Source: an uncultured Clostridia bacterium
GTDB lineage: Bacteria; Bacillota; Clostridia; TANB77; CAG-508
DNA length: 54,871 nt
Reading direction: 5' to 3'
Assembly: GCA_944387505.1 (NCBI GenBank)
Contig: CALXFG010000006.1
Location: 1-54,871 of the forward strand
The first letter of the stretch is position 1. Each line of letters opens with the position of its first letter. Position numbers and translations under genes: made by a program. The notes under the pieces were generated by a model. It did no database searches. It was given only the letters and a program-made list of their open reading frames with translations, and was not told where the DNA came from. This document shows positions 33,897-41,044 of the stretch, piece after piece.

Positions 33897-35009
33897 TTAA
33901 TTTGTATATCCTGTCTTTTGAATAATTTGATTACTAATTTCTTTTACTTTATCTGATGGAGTATAATCAGTTTCTCCAAATGCCTCTTGATGTAATTGTT
34001 TTACATTACTTTCTAATGTTACTGGAACTCCATACCATCTATCTAATGTAATTCCTTTTGTTTCATAAGGCCATCCTATACTGTCTGTTACTTTAAAGCT
34101 TGCTATACTTGGTAATAATGAGAATATATCACCTGAAGTAATGTTTGTATATACTTCTGGTAAGATTTTATCTATAATTTGATTCATCTCACTAATATTT
34201 TTTGTTTTGAATTTTTCTATCATAGCTTCTATAACCGTTCTCATTCTTTCTGTTCTTTTATAGTCACCACCTGATGTATATCTAATTCTTGAGTATGCAA
34301 CAGCTTGTACTCCATTTAATGTTTGTTTTCCAGCTGATGTTACTTTCTCGTCTGATAAGCCAGTTACTCTTGCTGTTTCATCAATATAATCATTTATATA
34401 TTTTAATTCTTCATTTGTTACATTTATTGTAACTCCTCCAAGAGCATCCACAGCTTCTGCTACTGAATCAAAATTTACTGTTGCAAATTCTGTTATATTT
34501 AAATCAAAATTTTCATTTAGTGTTTTGATTGCTAGTGGTGCTTCTCCATAAGAATAAGCATGTGTTATTTTATCTAGCCCATGTCCTTCTATATTCACAT
34601 AAGTATCTCTATATACAGATATTAGTTTTACTTCTTTTGTTTTATTGTTTATACTCGCAATGATAATACAATCACTTCTATTTCCTTTTCCAAGGTTACT
34701 ATCTCTGCTGTCTACTCCAAACAACGCTATATTTCTATATTCTGATAAATTTTCTTCTACCTGTGAAGATATACCTAAATCTGTTTCATCTAAGGTTACT
34801 TGTTGCATTTTTCCTAATTTACTAGTGATAAATGCAACAATAATTCCTACTAATATAACAAATATGATAAGTAGTGTTAGCACAATTGTTCCAAATATTT
34901 TTAATCCTCTTCTACTTTTTCTTTCTTTTGGTTTTTGGTTCCTTATTTTTCTTTCTTTCTCTTTTCTACCATATCTATTTTCTTTTGGCATCTCATGTTT
35001 TCCACTCAT
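33897..35009 (-). CDS. LytR-CpsA-Psr (LCP) family attachment protein
   Basis: A 370-residue protein with a very basic cytosolic N-terminus (about 35 residues), one membrane helix (about 37-62) and an extracellular LCP domain. Family features are NIALFGVDSRD, NRSDCIIIASINN, ISVYRDTYVNI, NFDSVAEAVDALGGV and YSRIRYTSGGDYKRTERMR in outline. LCP enzymes transfer lipid-linked polymers to peptidoglycan. It is the first gene of the capsule locus, with AGGAGAG upstream of the ATG and a strong promoter at 35050-35078, so it probably attaches this capsule to the wall. Confidence 0.93.
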   Translation of the reverse strand: MSGKHEMPKENRYGRKEKERKIRNQKPKERKSRRGLKIFGTIVLTLLIIFVILVGIIVAFITSKLGKMQQVTLDETDLGISSQVEENLSEYRNIALFGVDSRDSNLGKGNRSDCIIIASINNKTKEVKLISVYRDTYVNIEGHGLDKITHAYSYGEAPLAIKTLNENFDLNITEFATVNFDSVAEAVDALGGVTINVTNEELKYINDYIDETARVTGLSDEKVTSAGKQTLNGVQAVAYSRIRYTSGGDYKRTERMRTVIEAMIEKFKTKNISEMNQIIDKILPEVYTNITSGDIFSLLPSIASFKVTDSIGWPYETKGITLDRWYGVPVTLESNVKQLHQEAFGETDYTPSDKVKEISNQIIQKTGYTN

Positions 35010-35049
35010 TTTTTCTCTCCTATGTATACTTTTTTATTTTTTCTTTTCT

Positions 35050-35078
35050 ATTATACTATGATATCTATTTTTTGACAA
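35050..35078 (-). promoter_or_regulatory. Main promoter of the capsule locus
   Basis: Minus strand TTGTCA (35078-35073), 17-bp spacer, TATAAT (35055-35050), with a leader of about 34 nt to the LCP start. Confidence 0.8.
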
Positions 35079-35113
35079 GTTTTTTAACAAATTCCTTTTT
35101 TATTTTCTAAAAA

Positions 35114-36823
35114 TTACATCTTATTTGGCATCTCAATTCCTAATAATTTAGCCCCTGTCTTTAATACTTTTCCAACTGCATATGTTAAATATATTCTAGC
35201 GTTTTGTACATCTTTATCTTCTACTAATATTTTGTTGTCATTATAAAAATTACTAAATGCTTTTGCTAAATCAATTAAATATCTTGATAAAATAGATGGT
35301 TCTTCTTTTTCTGTTACTTGAATTAATATATTTTCAAAATTGTATATTAATTTAATAATATTTTTTGATGCTTCATCTAATAATTTATCAAATTTAACTT
35401 CCTCTATTGTTGGCATATATCCTGCTTTTTCTAAAACACTTTTTGTACGTACATAGGTATATTGTACATATGGTCCTGTTTCTCCTTGGAAGTTTAAGAT
35501 TTGATTCCAATCAAATACTTCATCTTTAATTCTGCTATTTGATAAGTCATTAAAGATAACTGCTCCTACCCCTACTTTTTTAGCTACTTCATCTTTATCT
35601 TCTAATTCTGGATTTTTTTCTTCGATAATTTCTTTTGCTCTGGCAATTGATTCATTTAATAACTCTTCTAGTTTTACAATATTCCCTTCTCTTGTTGACA
35701 TCTTTCCTGTTGGCAATGATACCATTCCAAATGGTACATGTTTTAATCCATTTGTATATTTTTCATTGATTCCTAATAATTTTGCTACTTCAAATACTTG
35801 TTTAAAGTGTAATGTTTGTTCATAGGATACAACATATAATGCTTTGTCAAAATCATAGGTTCTAGCTCTGTATAAAATGGCAGCTAAATCTCTAGTCGCA
35901 TATGTTGTTGAACCATTTGATTTTTGTATAATACATGGCGTATTAATTCCTTTATCTTCTAAATCAATAATTTTAGCACCTTGTGATTCTACTAATTTTC
36001 CTGTCTTTTCTAATATTTCAATAACCTCTGGCATTTTATCTGAATAAAAAGCTTCTCCATTCCATGAATCAAAATGACTTCCTAATAAATCATAGACCTT
36101 TTGGAATTCTTTTAAACTTAATGCTCTAAACTTTTCCCAGATTTCTGTACAGTATGGATCTCCATCTTCTAGCAATTTAAAGTTCATTCTACATTGCTCT
36201 AAGACCTTTTCATCTTCTTTACATACTTGATTAATACGAATATATATTTTTGTTAGTTCATTAATTGGATCTTCTTCTATGTTATATTCTTTTCCCCATA
36301 GTTTATATCCTTCAATTAATTTACCAAATTGTGTTCCATAATCTCCTAAATGATTGATACCAATTGTGTGATATCCTAAATATTTATAGATATTATATAA
36401 TGCTCCACCAATAACTGTAGAACGTAAATGTCCTATATGAAATGGCTTTGCAATATTAGGAGCTGAATAATCAATGACGATGTTTTTTCCTTTTCCAATT
36501 TCTGATTTTCCATACTCTTCTTGGGCATCGATTTCTTTTAATACTTCTCCTACCATTTGTTCTTGTTGAATGTAAAAGTTTAAGTAACCACCTACTACTT
36601 CTACTTTTTCTACCATTTGTTCATCTATTTGTATTTTTTCCTTGATGTCATTTGCAATCATTGGAGGTGCTTTTTTTAATTCTTTTGCTAATCGAAAGCA
36701 TGGAAATGCATAATCTCCATTATTTGCATCTTTTGGTATTTCAATATAGCTTTCCAATTCTTTTTCATCTATGTTAACTACTTTTGCAATGGCTTTTGCA
36801 ATTATTTGTTTAAAATCTATCAT
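35114..36823 (-). CDS. argS: Arginyl-tRNA synthetase
   Basis: A 569-residue class I synthetase. It has an N-terminal Add1-like domain, the HIGH motif as KPFHIGHLRS, SVVSYEQ-like core segments, the KMSKS equivalent in GKMSTREGNIV, and a C-terminal DALR anticodon-binding domain ending in GIEMPNKM. The length is normal. The ATG at 36823 has GGGAAGGA 5-6 nt upstream. It is separated by 104 nt from the capsule LCP gene that follows, which has its own promoter. No T-box was recognised in the leader. Confidence 0.96.
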   Translation of the reverse strand: MIDFKQIIAKAIAKVVNIDEKELESYIEIPKDANNGDYAFPCFRLAKELKKAPPMIANDIKEKIQIDEQMVEKVEVVGGYLNFYIQQEQMVGEVLKEIDAQEEYGKSEIGKGKNIVIDYSAPNIAKPFHIGHLRSTVIGGALYNIYKYLGYHTIGINHLGDYGTQFGKLIEGYKLWGKEYNIEEDPINELTKIYIRINQVCKEDEKVLEQCRMNFKLLEDGDPYCTEIWEKFRALSLKEFQKVYDLLGSHFDSWNGEAFYSDKMPEVIEILEKTGKLVESQGAKIIDLEDKGINTPCIIQKSNGSTTYATRDLAAILYRARTYDFDKALYVVSYEQTLHFKQVFEVAKLLGINEKYTNGLKHVPFGMVSLPTGKMSTREGNIVKLEELLNESIARAKEIIEEKNPELEDKDEVAKKVGVGAVIFNDLSNSRIKDEVFDWNQILNFQGETGPYVQYTYVRTKSVLEKAGYMPTIEEVKFDKLLDEASKNIIKLIYNFENILIQVTEKEEPSILSRYLIDLAKAFSNFYNDNKILVEDKDVQNARIYLTYAVGKVLKTGAKLLGIEMPNKM

Positions 36824-36851
36824 ATTTTCCTTCCCTTCTTTATACTTTATG

Positions 36852-36904
36852 AATAACTTTAAAAGAATCCGGTTATGTCTTTTTAACCTATCTAAAAAGT
36901 TATT
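36852..36904 (-). promoter_or_regulatory. Structured leader hairpin of argS
   Basis: AATAACTTT and AAAGTTATT (36852-36860, 36896-36904) form a 9-bp outer stem. GGTTA/TAACC (36871-36875, 36884-36888) forms an inner hairpin. It lies in the 5' UTR between the promoter and the ribosome-binding site. Confidence 0.5.
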
Positions 36905-36921
36905 TTCTTTTTTCTTACAAA

Positions 36922-36950
36922 ATTATATTATGTTTATCTGTAAAAGTCAA
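36922..36950 (-). promoter_or_regulatory. Sigma-A promoter of argS
   Basis: Minus strand TTGACT (36950-36945), 17-bp spacer, TATAAT (36927-36922). Confidence 0.8.
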
Positions 36951-36992
36951 TTCCAATTTCGTTTATCCATTTTTTTAATTTTATCGTGTTTT

Positions 36993-37050
36993 AAAAAAAG
37001 AGACTACATCATTTTATCCTAATTTGGAGGATTTTATATGTATCTCTTTT
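36993..37050 (-). terminator. Terminator of the coiled-coil repeat gene
   Basis: AAAAGAGA (36996-37003) and TCTCTTTT (37043-37050) close a longer imperfect stem that includes ATCCT/AGGAT. On the minus strand the hairpin is followed by seven T residues. Confidence 0.7.
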
Positions 37051-37120
37051 CGTTATATCTATATTACTTTTGCTTATATCATTTTATATATTCGTTCTTA
37101 ATATTAAATATTTTTTACAT

Positions 37121-38089
37121 TTATAGCTTTTTTCCATATTTATATTTTATTTCTAAGTCTGCTAGTCTGCAATCAAATGTTTTATGTTCAAATTCATCTT
37201 TTTCAATATATTCATCTAGTTTTGCTGTTATCTCTTCTTTTGTTTCTGTTAATTCTGCTCTTGTTTCATTTAATGTTGTCAATATTTGAGCTATATTTGT
37301 ATTTGTTACAATGTCTAATTTATCTTCAACTCTCTTAAAGTTTTGATCCATCTTATCTTCTAAGCCTTTGAATTTTTTATCTGTCTTTTCCTCTGCTTCT
37401 TTGAATCTTTGGTCTATCTTTTCTTCTGTTTCTTTGAACCTTTGGTCTATCTTTACTTCCATGTCTTTGAATTTTTTATCTGTCTTTTCTTCTGTTTCTT
37501 TGAACCTTTGGTCTATCTTTACTTCCATGTCTTTGAATTTTTTATCTGTCTTTTCTTCTGTTTCTTTGAACCTTTGGTCTATCTTTACTTCCATGGCTTT
37601 GAATTTTTTATCTGTCTTTTCCTCTGCTTCTTTGAATCTTTGGTCTATATTATCTTCCATGGCTTTGAACCTTTGGTCTATTTTTACTTCCATGGCTTTG
37701 AACCTTTGGTCTATTTTTACTTCCATGTCTTTGAATTTTTTATCTGTCTTTTCTTCTGCTTCTTTGAACCTTTGGTCTATCTTTACTTCCATGGCTTTGA
37801 ATTTTTTATCTGTTTTTTCCTCTGCTTCTTTGAATCTTTGGTCTATCTTTACTTCCATGGCTTTGAATTTTTTATCTGTCTTTTCTTCTGCTTCTTTGAA
37901 CCTTTGGTCTATCTTTACTTCCATGGCTTTGAATTTTTTATCTGTTTTTTCCTCTGCTTCTTTGAATCTTTGGTCTATCTTTACTTCCATGGCTTTGAAT
38001 TTTTTATCTGTTTTCTCTTCTGATTCATTAAATCTATTATTAAATTCTACTTGAATTTTTGACCATAATTCATCTAAAGTATTGATCAT
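37121..38089 (-). CDS. Hendecad-repeat coiled-coil protein
   Basis: A 322-residue protein from the ATG at 38089 (GGAGGTGA 5 nt upstream). After a short head (MINTLDELWSKIQVEFNNRF), 21 successive 11-residue units follow. They mostly alternate TDKKFKAMEVK and IDQRFKEAEEK, then a different 65-residue tail ends in LEIKYKYGKKL. Eleven residues match three alpha-helical turns, so this should form a long, right-handed, highly charged coiled coil. There is no signal peptide or membrane segment. Similar repeats occur in phage-tail and cytoskeleton-like proteins, but I do not recognise the family. The gene stands alone between the argS region and an AT-rich spacer. Confidence 0.75.
   Translation of the reverse strand: MINTLDELWSKIQVEFNNRFNESEEKTDKKFKAMEVKIDQRFKEAEEKTDKKFKAMEVKIDQRFKEAEEKTDKKFKAMEVKIDQRFKEAEEKTDKKFKAMEVKIDQRFKEAEEKTDKKFKDMEVKIDQRFKAMEVKIDQRFKAMEDNIDQRFKEAEEKTDKKFKAMEVKIDQRFKETEEKTDKKFKDMEVKIDQRFKETEEKTDKKFKDMEVKIDQRFKETEEKIDQRFKEAEEKTDKKFKGLEDKMDQNFKRVEDKLDIVTNTNIAQILTTLNETRAELTETKEEITAKLDEYIEKDEFEHKTFDCRLADLEIKYKYGKKL
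37319..38011 (-). repeat. 33/66-bp coding minisatellite
   Basis: DNA repeats encoding the 21 hendecads, best seen as about ten 66-bp units with few substitutions between copies. Unpaired units (two or three IDQRFK units in a row, near 37650-37710 and at 37400-37430) show unequal expansion or contraction. Confidence 0.9.
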
Positions 38090-38392
38090 ACTACTCACCT
38101 CCAATCGAATAAAATTTTTGAACTAAAAATATAATCATAATGAACTACATTTTAATTTTGAATGAAATTTGACTTAAAATTAAATGAAATGACTAAAATT
38201 TTAAAATATACATATAAATCAAATATGGATTAAATAAATATAAATACGAAAATTAAAATATAAGAACTTAAAAATTCGAACAATAAAAATATAGATTAAC
38301 TATGTATGTATTTTAACATAATCAACTATAATTTTGCAAGTGTTTTTTGTAAATTTTTGGAATTTTATACCTTTTAGAAAAATCCAACTAAA
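38090..38392. other. AT-rich spacer, no gene seen
   Basis: About 300 bp of very AT-rich DNA between the repeat-protein gene and the next promoter. No ORF with a ribosome-binding site, no strong hairpin and no clear promoter for the repeat gene were found. Confidence 0.6.
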
Positions 38393-38421
38393 TTGAGTTT
38401 TTATATAAAATATGATACAAT
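38393..38421 (+). promoter_or_regulatory. Sigma-A promoter of a small membrane ORF
   Basis: TTGAGT (38393-38398), 17-bp spacer, TACAAT (38416-38421). The leader is about 105 nt. Confidence 0.7.
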
Positions 38422-38428
38422 ATATATG

Positions 38429-38533
38429 TATTTGCTAAATGGCAAATATTTGTAACTTTAGCCATAACTGTTTTTTGTTGTGGTGTAACGTGGTCTCGTA
38501 AGAGAACACTGCCTTCTGTAAGGAGGTGAAAAA
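38429..38533 (+). promoter_or_regulatory. Structured leader with possible SD occlusion
   Basis: Hairpins: ATTTGC/GCAAAT near 38430-38447; GTGgTCTC-gtaa-GAGAaCAC at about 38489-38508; and CCTT-CTGT-AAGG at about 38512-38523. The last pairs the first half of the AAGGAGG ribosome-binding site of the ORF at 38534. The occlusion is weak (4 bp) but well placed. Confidence 0.45.
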
Positions 38534-38743
38534 ATGCAAAAACACAAATTAGTGCTTTTGCTTGGGAGTATTGCCTTATTTTTATCAGCAATACTTTCAA
38601 CAGTAGCTCTCTTTTGTGCCTATTATCAGGTTGAACTTTATCTGATAGTAGGTAGCATTGGCTTAGGCTTTGGTATCCTATCACTAGTCATGCTGATATG
38701 GTCCAAAGTTTTACTGTCTAGAGAAATTTTGAAAAAGCCATAA
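38534..38743 (+). CDS. Small two-helix membrane protein, unknown function
   Basis: A 69-residue ORF with two hydrophobic helices (about residues 6-30 and 34-59), a short polar junction and a basic C-terminus. Supported by GGAGGTG about 6 nt upstream of the ATG, a promoter at 38393-38421 and a terminator at 38779-38810. It is similar in size and topology, but not obviously in sequence, to the ORF at 6243-6440. I do not recognise the family. Confidence 0.65.
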   Translation: MQKHKLVLLLGSIALFLSAILSTVALFCAYYQVELYLIVGSIGLGFGILSLVMLIWSKVLLSREILKKP

Positions 38744-38778
38744 TAATCCTAGAACTTTTTCTCATAGGCAGTGAAGAG

Positions 38779-38810
38779 AAAGCGGTACTTCGGTACCACT
38801 TTTTCTTTTA
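38779..38810 (+). terminator. Terminator of the small membrane ORF
   Basis: AAAGcGGTAC (38779-38788) and GTACCaCTTT (38793-38802) with a TTCG tetraloop, then TTCTTTT. Confidence 0.85.
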
Positions 38811-38828
38811 TTTTAGCCACCTTTTAGC

Positions 38829-38857
38829 TTGATTTTTCATTATGTTATTGTTATACT
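38829..38857 (+). promoter_or_regulatory. Sigma-A promoter of deoD
   Basis: TTGATT (38829-38834), 17-bp spacer, TATACT (38852-38857). Confidence 0.7.
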
Positions 38858-38889
38858 ATTTTTAGATATATTTTATGGGAGGTAAATCT

Positions 38890-39621
38890 ATGTCTACACC
38901 ACATAATGAAGCAAATTTAGGCGATATTGCTAAAACCGTTATCATGCCTGGAGACCCACTTAGAGCAAAACATATTGCTGAAAAATTTTTAGAAAATCCT
39001 AAATTGGTTAATCAAGTAAGAAATATCTATGCCTATACTGGAAAATATAAAGGAAAAGAAATAACCGTTATGGCTTCTGGAATGGGAATGCCTAGTATGG
39101 GAATTTATTCTTTTGAATTGTTTAAATTTTATGATGTTGAAAATATTATTAGAATTGGCTCTTGTGGAGCTTATGTTCCTGATTTAAACTTATTTGATAT
39201 TGTGTTATCAAAATCTATTTTTACAGAAAGCACCTATGCTTTAGGCTTTCATAATGATGATTGTCATTTGATTGATACTAGTAAAGAATTAAATGACAAA
39301 ATTAAAGAATCTGCTAATCAAAATGGATTAAAAATTATTGAAGGTGATACCATATGTAATGATAGTTTTGACCCATATATGACACAAGAAGATTTTGATA
39401 AATTTATGGATAGAGTTCATAAACAAAACTTTTATCCTTTAAGTGCAGAAATGGAAGCTTTTGCTTTATGCTATAATGCCAAGCTCCTAAACAAAAAAGC
39501 AACTTGTTTAATGACAGTTGTTGATTCAAGATTTGAAACACAAGCTGCTACTTCTGAACAAAGAGAACAAGGATTAGATAATATGATAAAACTTGCATTA
39601 GATGCTAGCTTAAAATGCTAA
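38890..39621 (+). CDS. deoD: Purine nucleoside phosphorylase DeoD-type
   Basis: A 243-residue homologue of the hexameric bacterial PNP that phosphorolyses purine (deoxy)ribonucleosides. Motifs: STPHNEANLGDIAKTV with the phosphate-site GDPLRA, ASGMGMPS, RIGSCGAY, and LSAEMEAFALC with the ribose-binding Glu-Met-Glu. The expected catalytic Asp lies in VVDSRF. The ATG at 38890 is preferred over an in-frame ATG at 38875 because GGGAGG spans 38877-38882. Monocistronic; converges on greA. Confidence 0.95.
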   Translation: MSTPHNEANLGDIAKTVIMPGDPLRAKHIAEKFLENPKLVNQVRNIYAYTGKYKGKEITVMASGMGMPSMGIYSFELFKFYDVENIIRIGSCGAYVPDLNLFDIVLSKSIFTESTYALGFHNDDCHLIDTSKELNDKIKESANQNGLKIIEGDTICNDSFDPYMTQEDFDKFMDRVHKQNFYPLSAEMEAFALCYNAKLLNKKATCLMTVVDSRFETQAATSEQREQGLDNMIKLALDASLKC

Positions 39622-39657
39622 AAAGGGAAAAATGGATCCGTCCCCAATTTCCCTTTT
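39621..39657. terminator. Bidirectional hairpin with REP-like loop
   Basis: AAAAGGGAAA (39621-39630) and TTTCCCTTTT (39648-39657) form a 10-bp stem. The 17-nt loop AATGGATCCGTCCCCAA shares AATGG..CCGTCCCC with the repeat at 3819-3940. It fills the gap between the convergent genes deoD and greA. Confidence 0.75.
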
Positions 39658-39659
39658 AC

Positions 39660-40136
39660 TTATTTTTTTATAGCTAGTATTTTATATTTCATAACACCTG
39701 CTGGTGCATTTACTTCAACTGTTTGATTCTTCTTAGCACCTAATAATGCTTCTCCTAAAGGTGATTCATTTGATATTTTATTTTCTGCTAAATTAACTTC
39801 TGTTGAGCCAACAATGGTATATTCAATTTTTTCGTCAAATTCAACATCTAATACTTTAACTTTATTACCAATTTGAACTGTATCTGTATCTATATCTTTT
39901 TCATCTATGATTTTTGCATGTCTTAATTTATTTTCTAATTCAGCTATTTTTACTTCATTTTCTGCTTGTGCGTTTTTTGCTTCATCATACTCTGAATTTT
40001 CTGATAAATCTCCAAATCCCAATGCTACTTTTATTCTGTCTGCTATATCAGCTCTTTTTTCAGTTTTTAAAAAGTTTAACTCCTTCTCTAAATTATTATA
40101 CCCTTCTTGTGTTAATATTACTTCTTTTTCTTCCAT
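39660..40136 (-). CDS. greA: Transcription elongation factor GreA
   Basis: A 158-residue cleavage factor that rescues backtracked RNA polymerase. It has an N-terminal coiled coil with LTQEGYNNLEKELNFLK, and the tip acidic pair in GFGDLSENSEYDEAKNAQ in outline. The C-terminal FKBP-like domain ends ISNESPLGEALLGAKKNQTVEV. Normal length. AAGGAGG lies about 7 nt upstream of the ATG. Confidence 0.96.
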   Translation of the reverse strand: MEEKEVILTQEGYNNLEKELNFLKTEKRADIADRIKVALGFGDLSENSEYDEAKNAQAENEVKIAELENKLRHAKIIDEKDIDTDTVQIGNKVKVLDVEFDEKIEYTIVGSTEVNLAENKISNESPLGEALLGAKKNQTVEVNAPAGVMKYKILAIKK

Positions 40137-40199
40137 AGTAATTCCTCCTTGAATTGCGTACGATATTGTACTTTCTTATTGTATTTATATACTTTTCTT

Positions 40200-40228
40200 A
40201 TATTACGGCAGAAAATGAAATTTGTCAA
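40200..40228 (-). promoter_or_regulatory. Sigma-A promoter of greA, inside the pgsA terminator
   Basis: Minus strand TTGACA (40228-40223), 17-bp spacer, TAATAT (40205-40200). The -35 box lies in the loop and 5' stem region of the terminator at 40212-40243. Confidence 0.8.
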
Positions 40229-40243
40229 TACAAATTTCATTTT
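40212..40243. terminator. Terminator of the ctpA-pgsA unit
   Basis: AAAATGAAATTTGT (40212-40225) and ACAAATTTCATTTT (40230-40243): perfect 14-bp stem, CAAT loop, A/T tracts on both sides. Confidence 0.88.
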
Positions 40244-40257
40244 TTCTTTCATCTATT

Positions 40258-40335
40258 TCTTAAATATCGTATTGAGCCGAGTAATAAATCATTTATAAAT
40301 ACCTTTCTCTTGTGTACGTAGGTCTAAACTGCAAC
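40258..40335. repeat. Solo arm of the MITE-like element
   Basis: A 78-bp stretch reading CTTAAATATCGTATTGAGCC...ACTGCAAC. It matches the reverse complement of the left arm of the element at 18318-18565 with scattered differences. The other arm is absent, so this is a remnant or a one-ended copy. Confidence 0.75.
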
Positions 40336-40341
40336 ATTTTA

Positions 40342-40935
40342 TTAGTCTTTCATATATTTTTTGATACCTCTCATGTAATCTATTCCAGAGAAAATGGTTG
40401 CAATGGTTTGTATAATCATCATAGCTGTCACAACTACATTTAGTACAAAATCAGCGCCTTGCAAATTTCCTGCAAAACATGTTCCAAATGCATGTAAATC
40501 TAAAAATGCTAAGATAATGGCTATCATTTGAGTAACTGTTTTTAGTTTTCCCCATTTTGAAGCAGCAATAACTTCTCCACCTTTTTCTACTGCGATTAAT
40601 CTATATCCAGATACCAAAAATTCTCTTGCTAATACAATGATTGGAATCCAAGCTGGTAACTTATCCATTTCAACTAACATTAACATCGCTGCTAATACCA
40701 AGATTTTATCAGCTAGTGGGTCTAAAAACTTTCCAAATGCAGTTACTTGATTCCTACTTCTAGCTATATATCCATCTAATTTATCTGTTAATGAGGCCAA
40801 TATAAATATAAAATCTATGATTAAATATGTAATTGGTATTCCCCATAAGTTTCCTTCTATTCCAAAAAATGGTATAATAACCATGATTGGTACTAAAATT
40901 ACTCTAAATATGGTTAGTTTATTTGGTAAATTCAT
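40342..40935 (-). CDS. pgsA: CDP-diacylglycerol--glycerol-3-phosphate 3-phosphatidyltransferase
   Basis: About 197 residues, CDP-alcohol phosphatidyltransferase family, making phosphatidylglycerophosphate. The signature DKLDGYIARSRNQVTAFGKF continues to LDPLADK, giving the DxxDGxxAR...GxxxDxxxD catalytic aspartates. It has about six membrane helices. The start is uncertain. MNLPNKLTIFRV at 40935 is the usual family N-terminus; the frame is open to an ATG at 40998, whose only purine-rich site abuts the start codon. Follows the ctpA-like gene by 46 nt, probably one operon. Confidence 0.92.
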   Translation of the reverse strand: MNLPNKLTIFRVILVPIMVIIPFFGIEGNLWGIPITYLIIDFIFILASLTDKLDGYIARSRNQVTAFGKFLDPLADKILVLAAMLMLVEMDKLPAWIPIIVLAREFLVSGYRLIAVEKGGEVIAASKWGKLKTVTQMIAIILAFLDLHAFGTCFAGNLQGADFVLNVVVTAMMIIQTIATIFSGIDYMRGIKKYMKD

Positions 40936-41044
40936 TTTTCGACTCATTCCCTTCATAAAGGTTTGATTAGCGTTAAAAAATTTGAATTTTTCTAACATTC
41001 CCTTTTATTAACTTTTTTCTTATTATATTTATATATTTAAAATT

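Noticed and set aside
36824..36950. T-box riboswitch upstream of argS
   Set aside because: The leader is only about 100 nt and I see no T-box sequence or antiterminator, only a 53-nt hairpin.
37038..37289. Plus-strand ORF of 83 codons with GGAGG upstream
   Set aside because: Its apparent ribosome-binding site and start lie in the terminator of the repeat-protein gene, and the rest is antisense to that gene's 3' end. The product is an unstructured Phe/Tyr-rich sequence.
37319..38011. CRISPR-like regular repeats
   Set aside because: There are no unique spacers: the units are contiguous, in frame and translate to hendecads.
37368..38054. Long plus-strand ORFs opposite the hendecad array
   Set aside because: They are mirror frames kept open by the repeat. 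They have no ribosome-binding site and encode repetitive hydrophobic strings.
38388..38684. Minus-strand 98-codon ORF
   Set aside because: Antisense to the small membrane ORF and its leader, with no ribosome-binding site.
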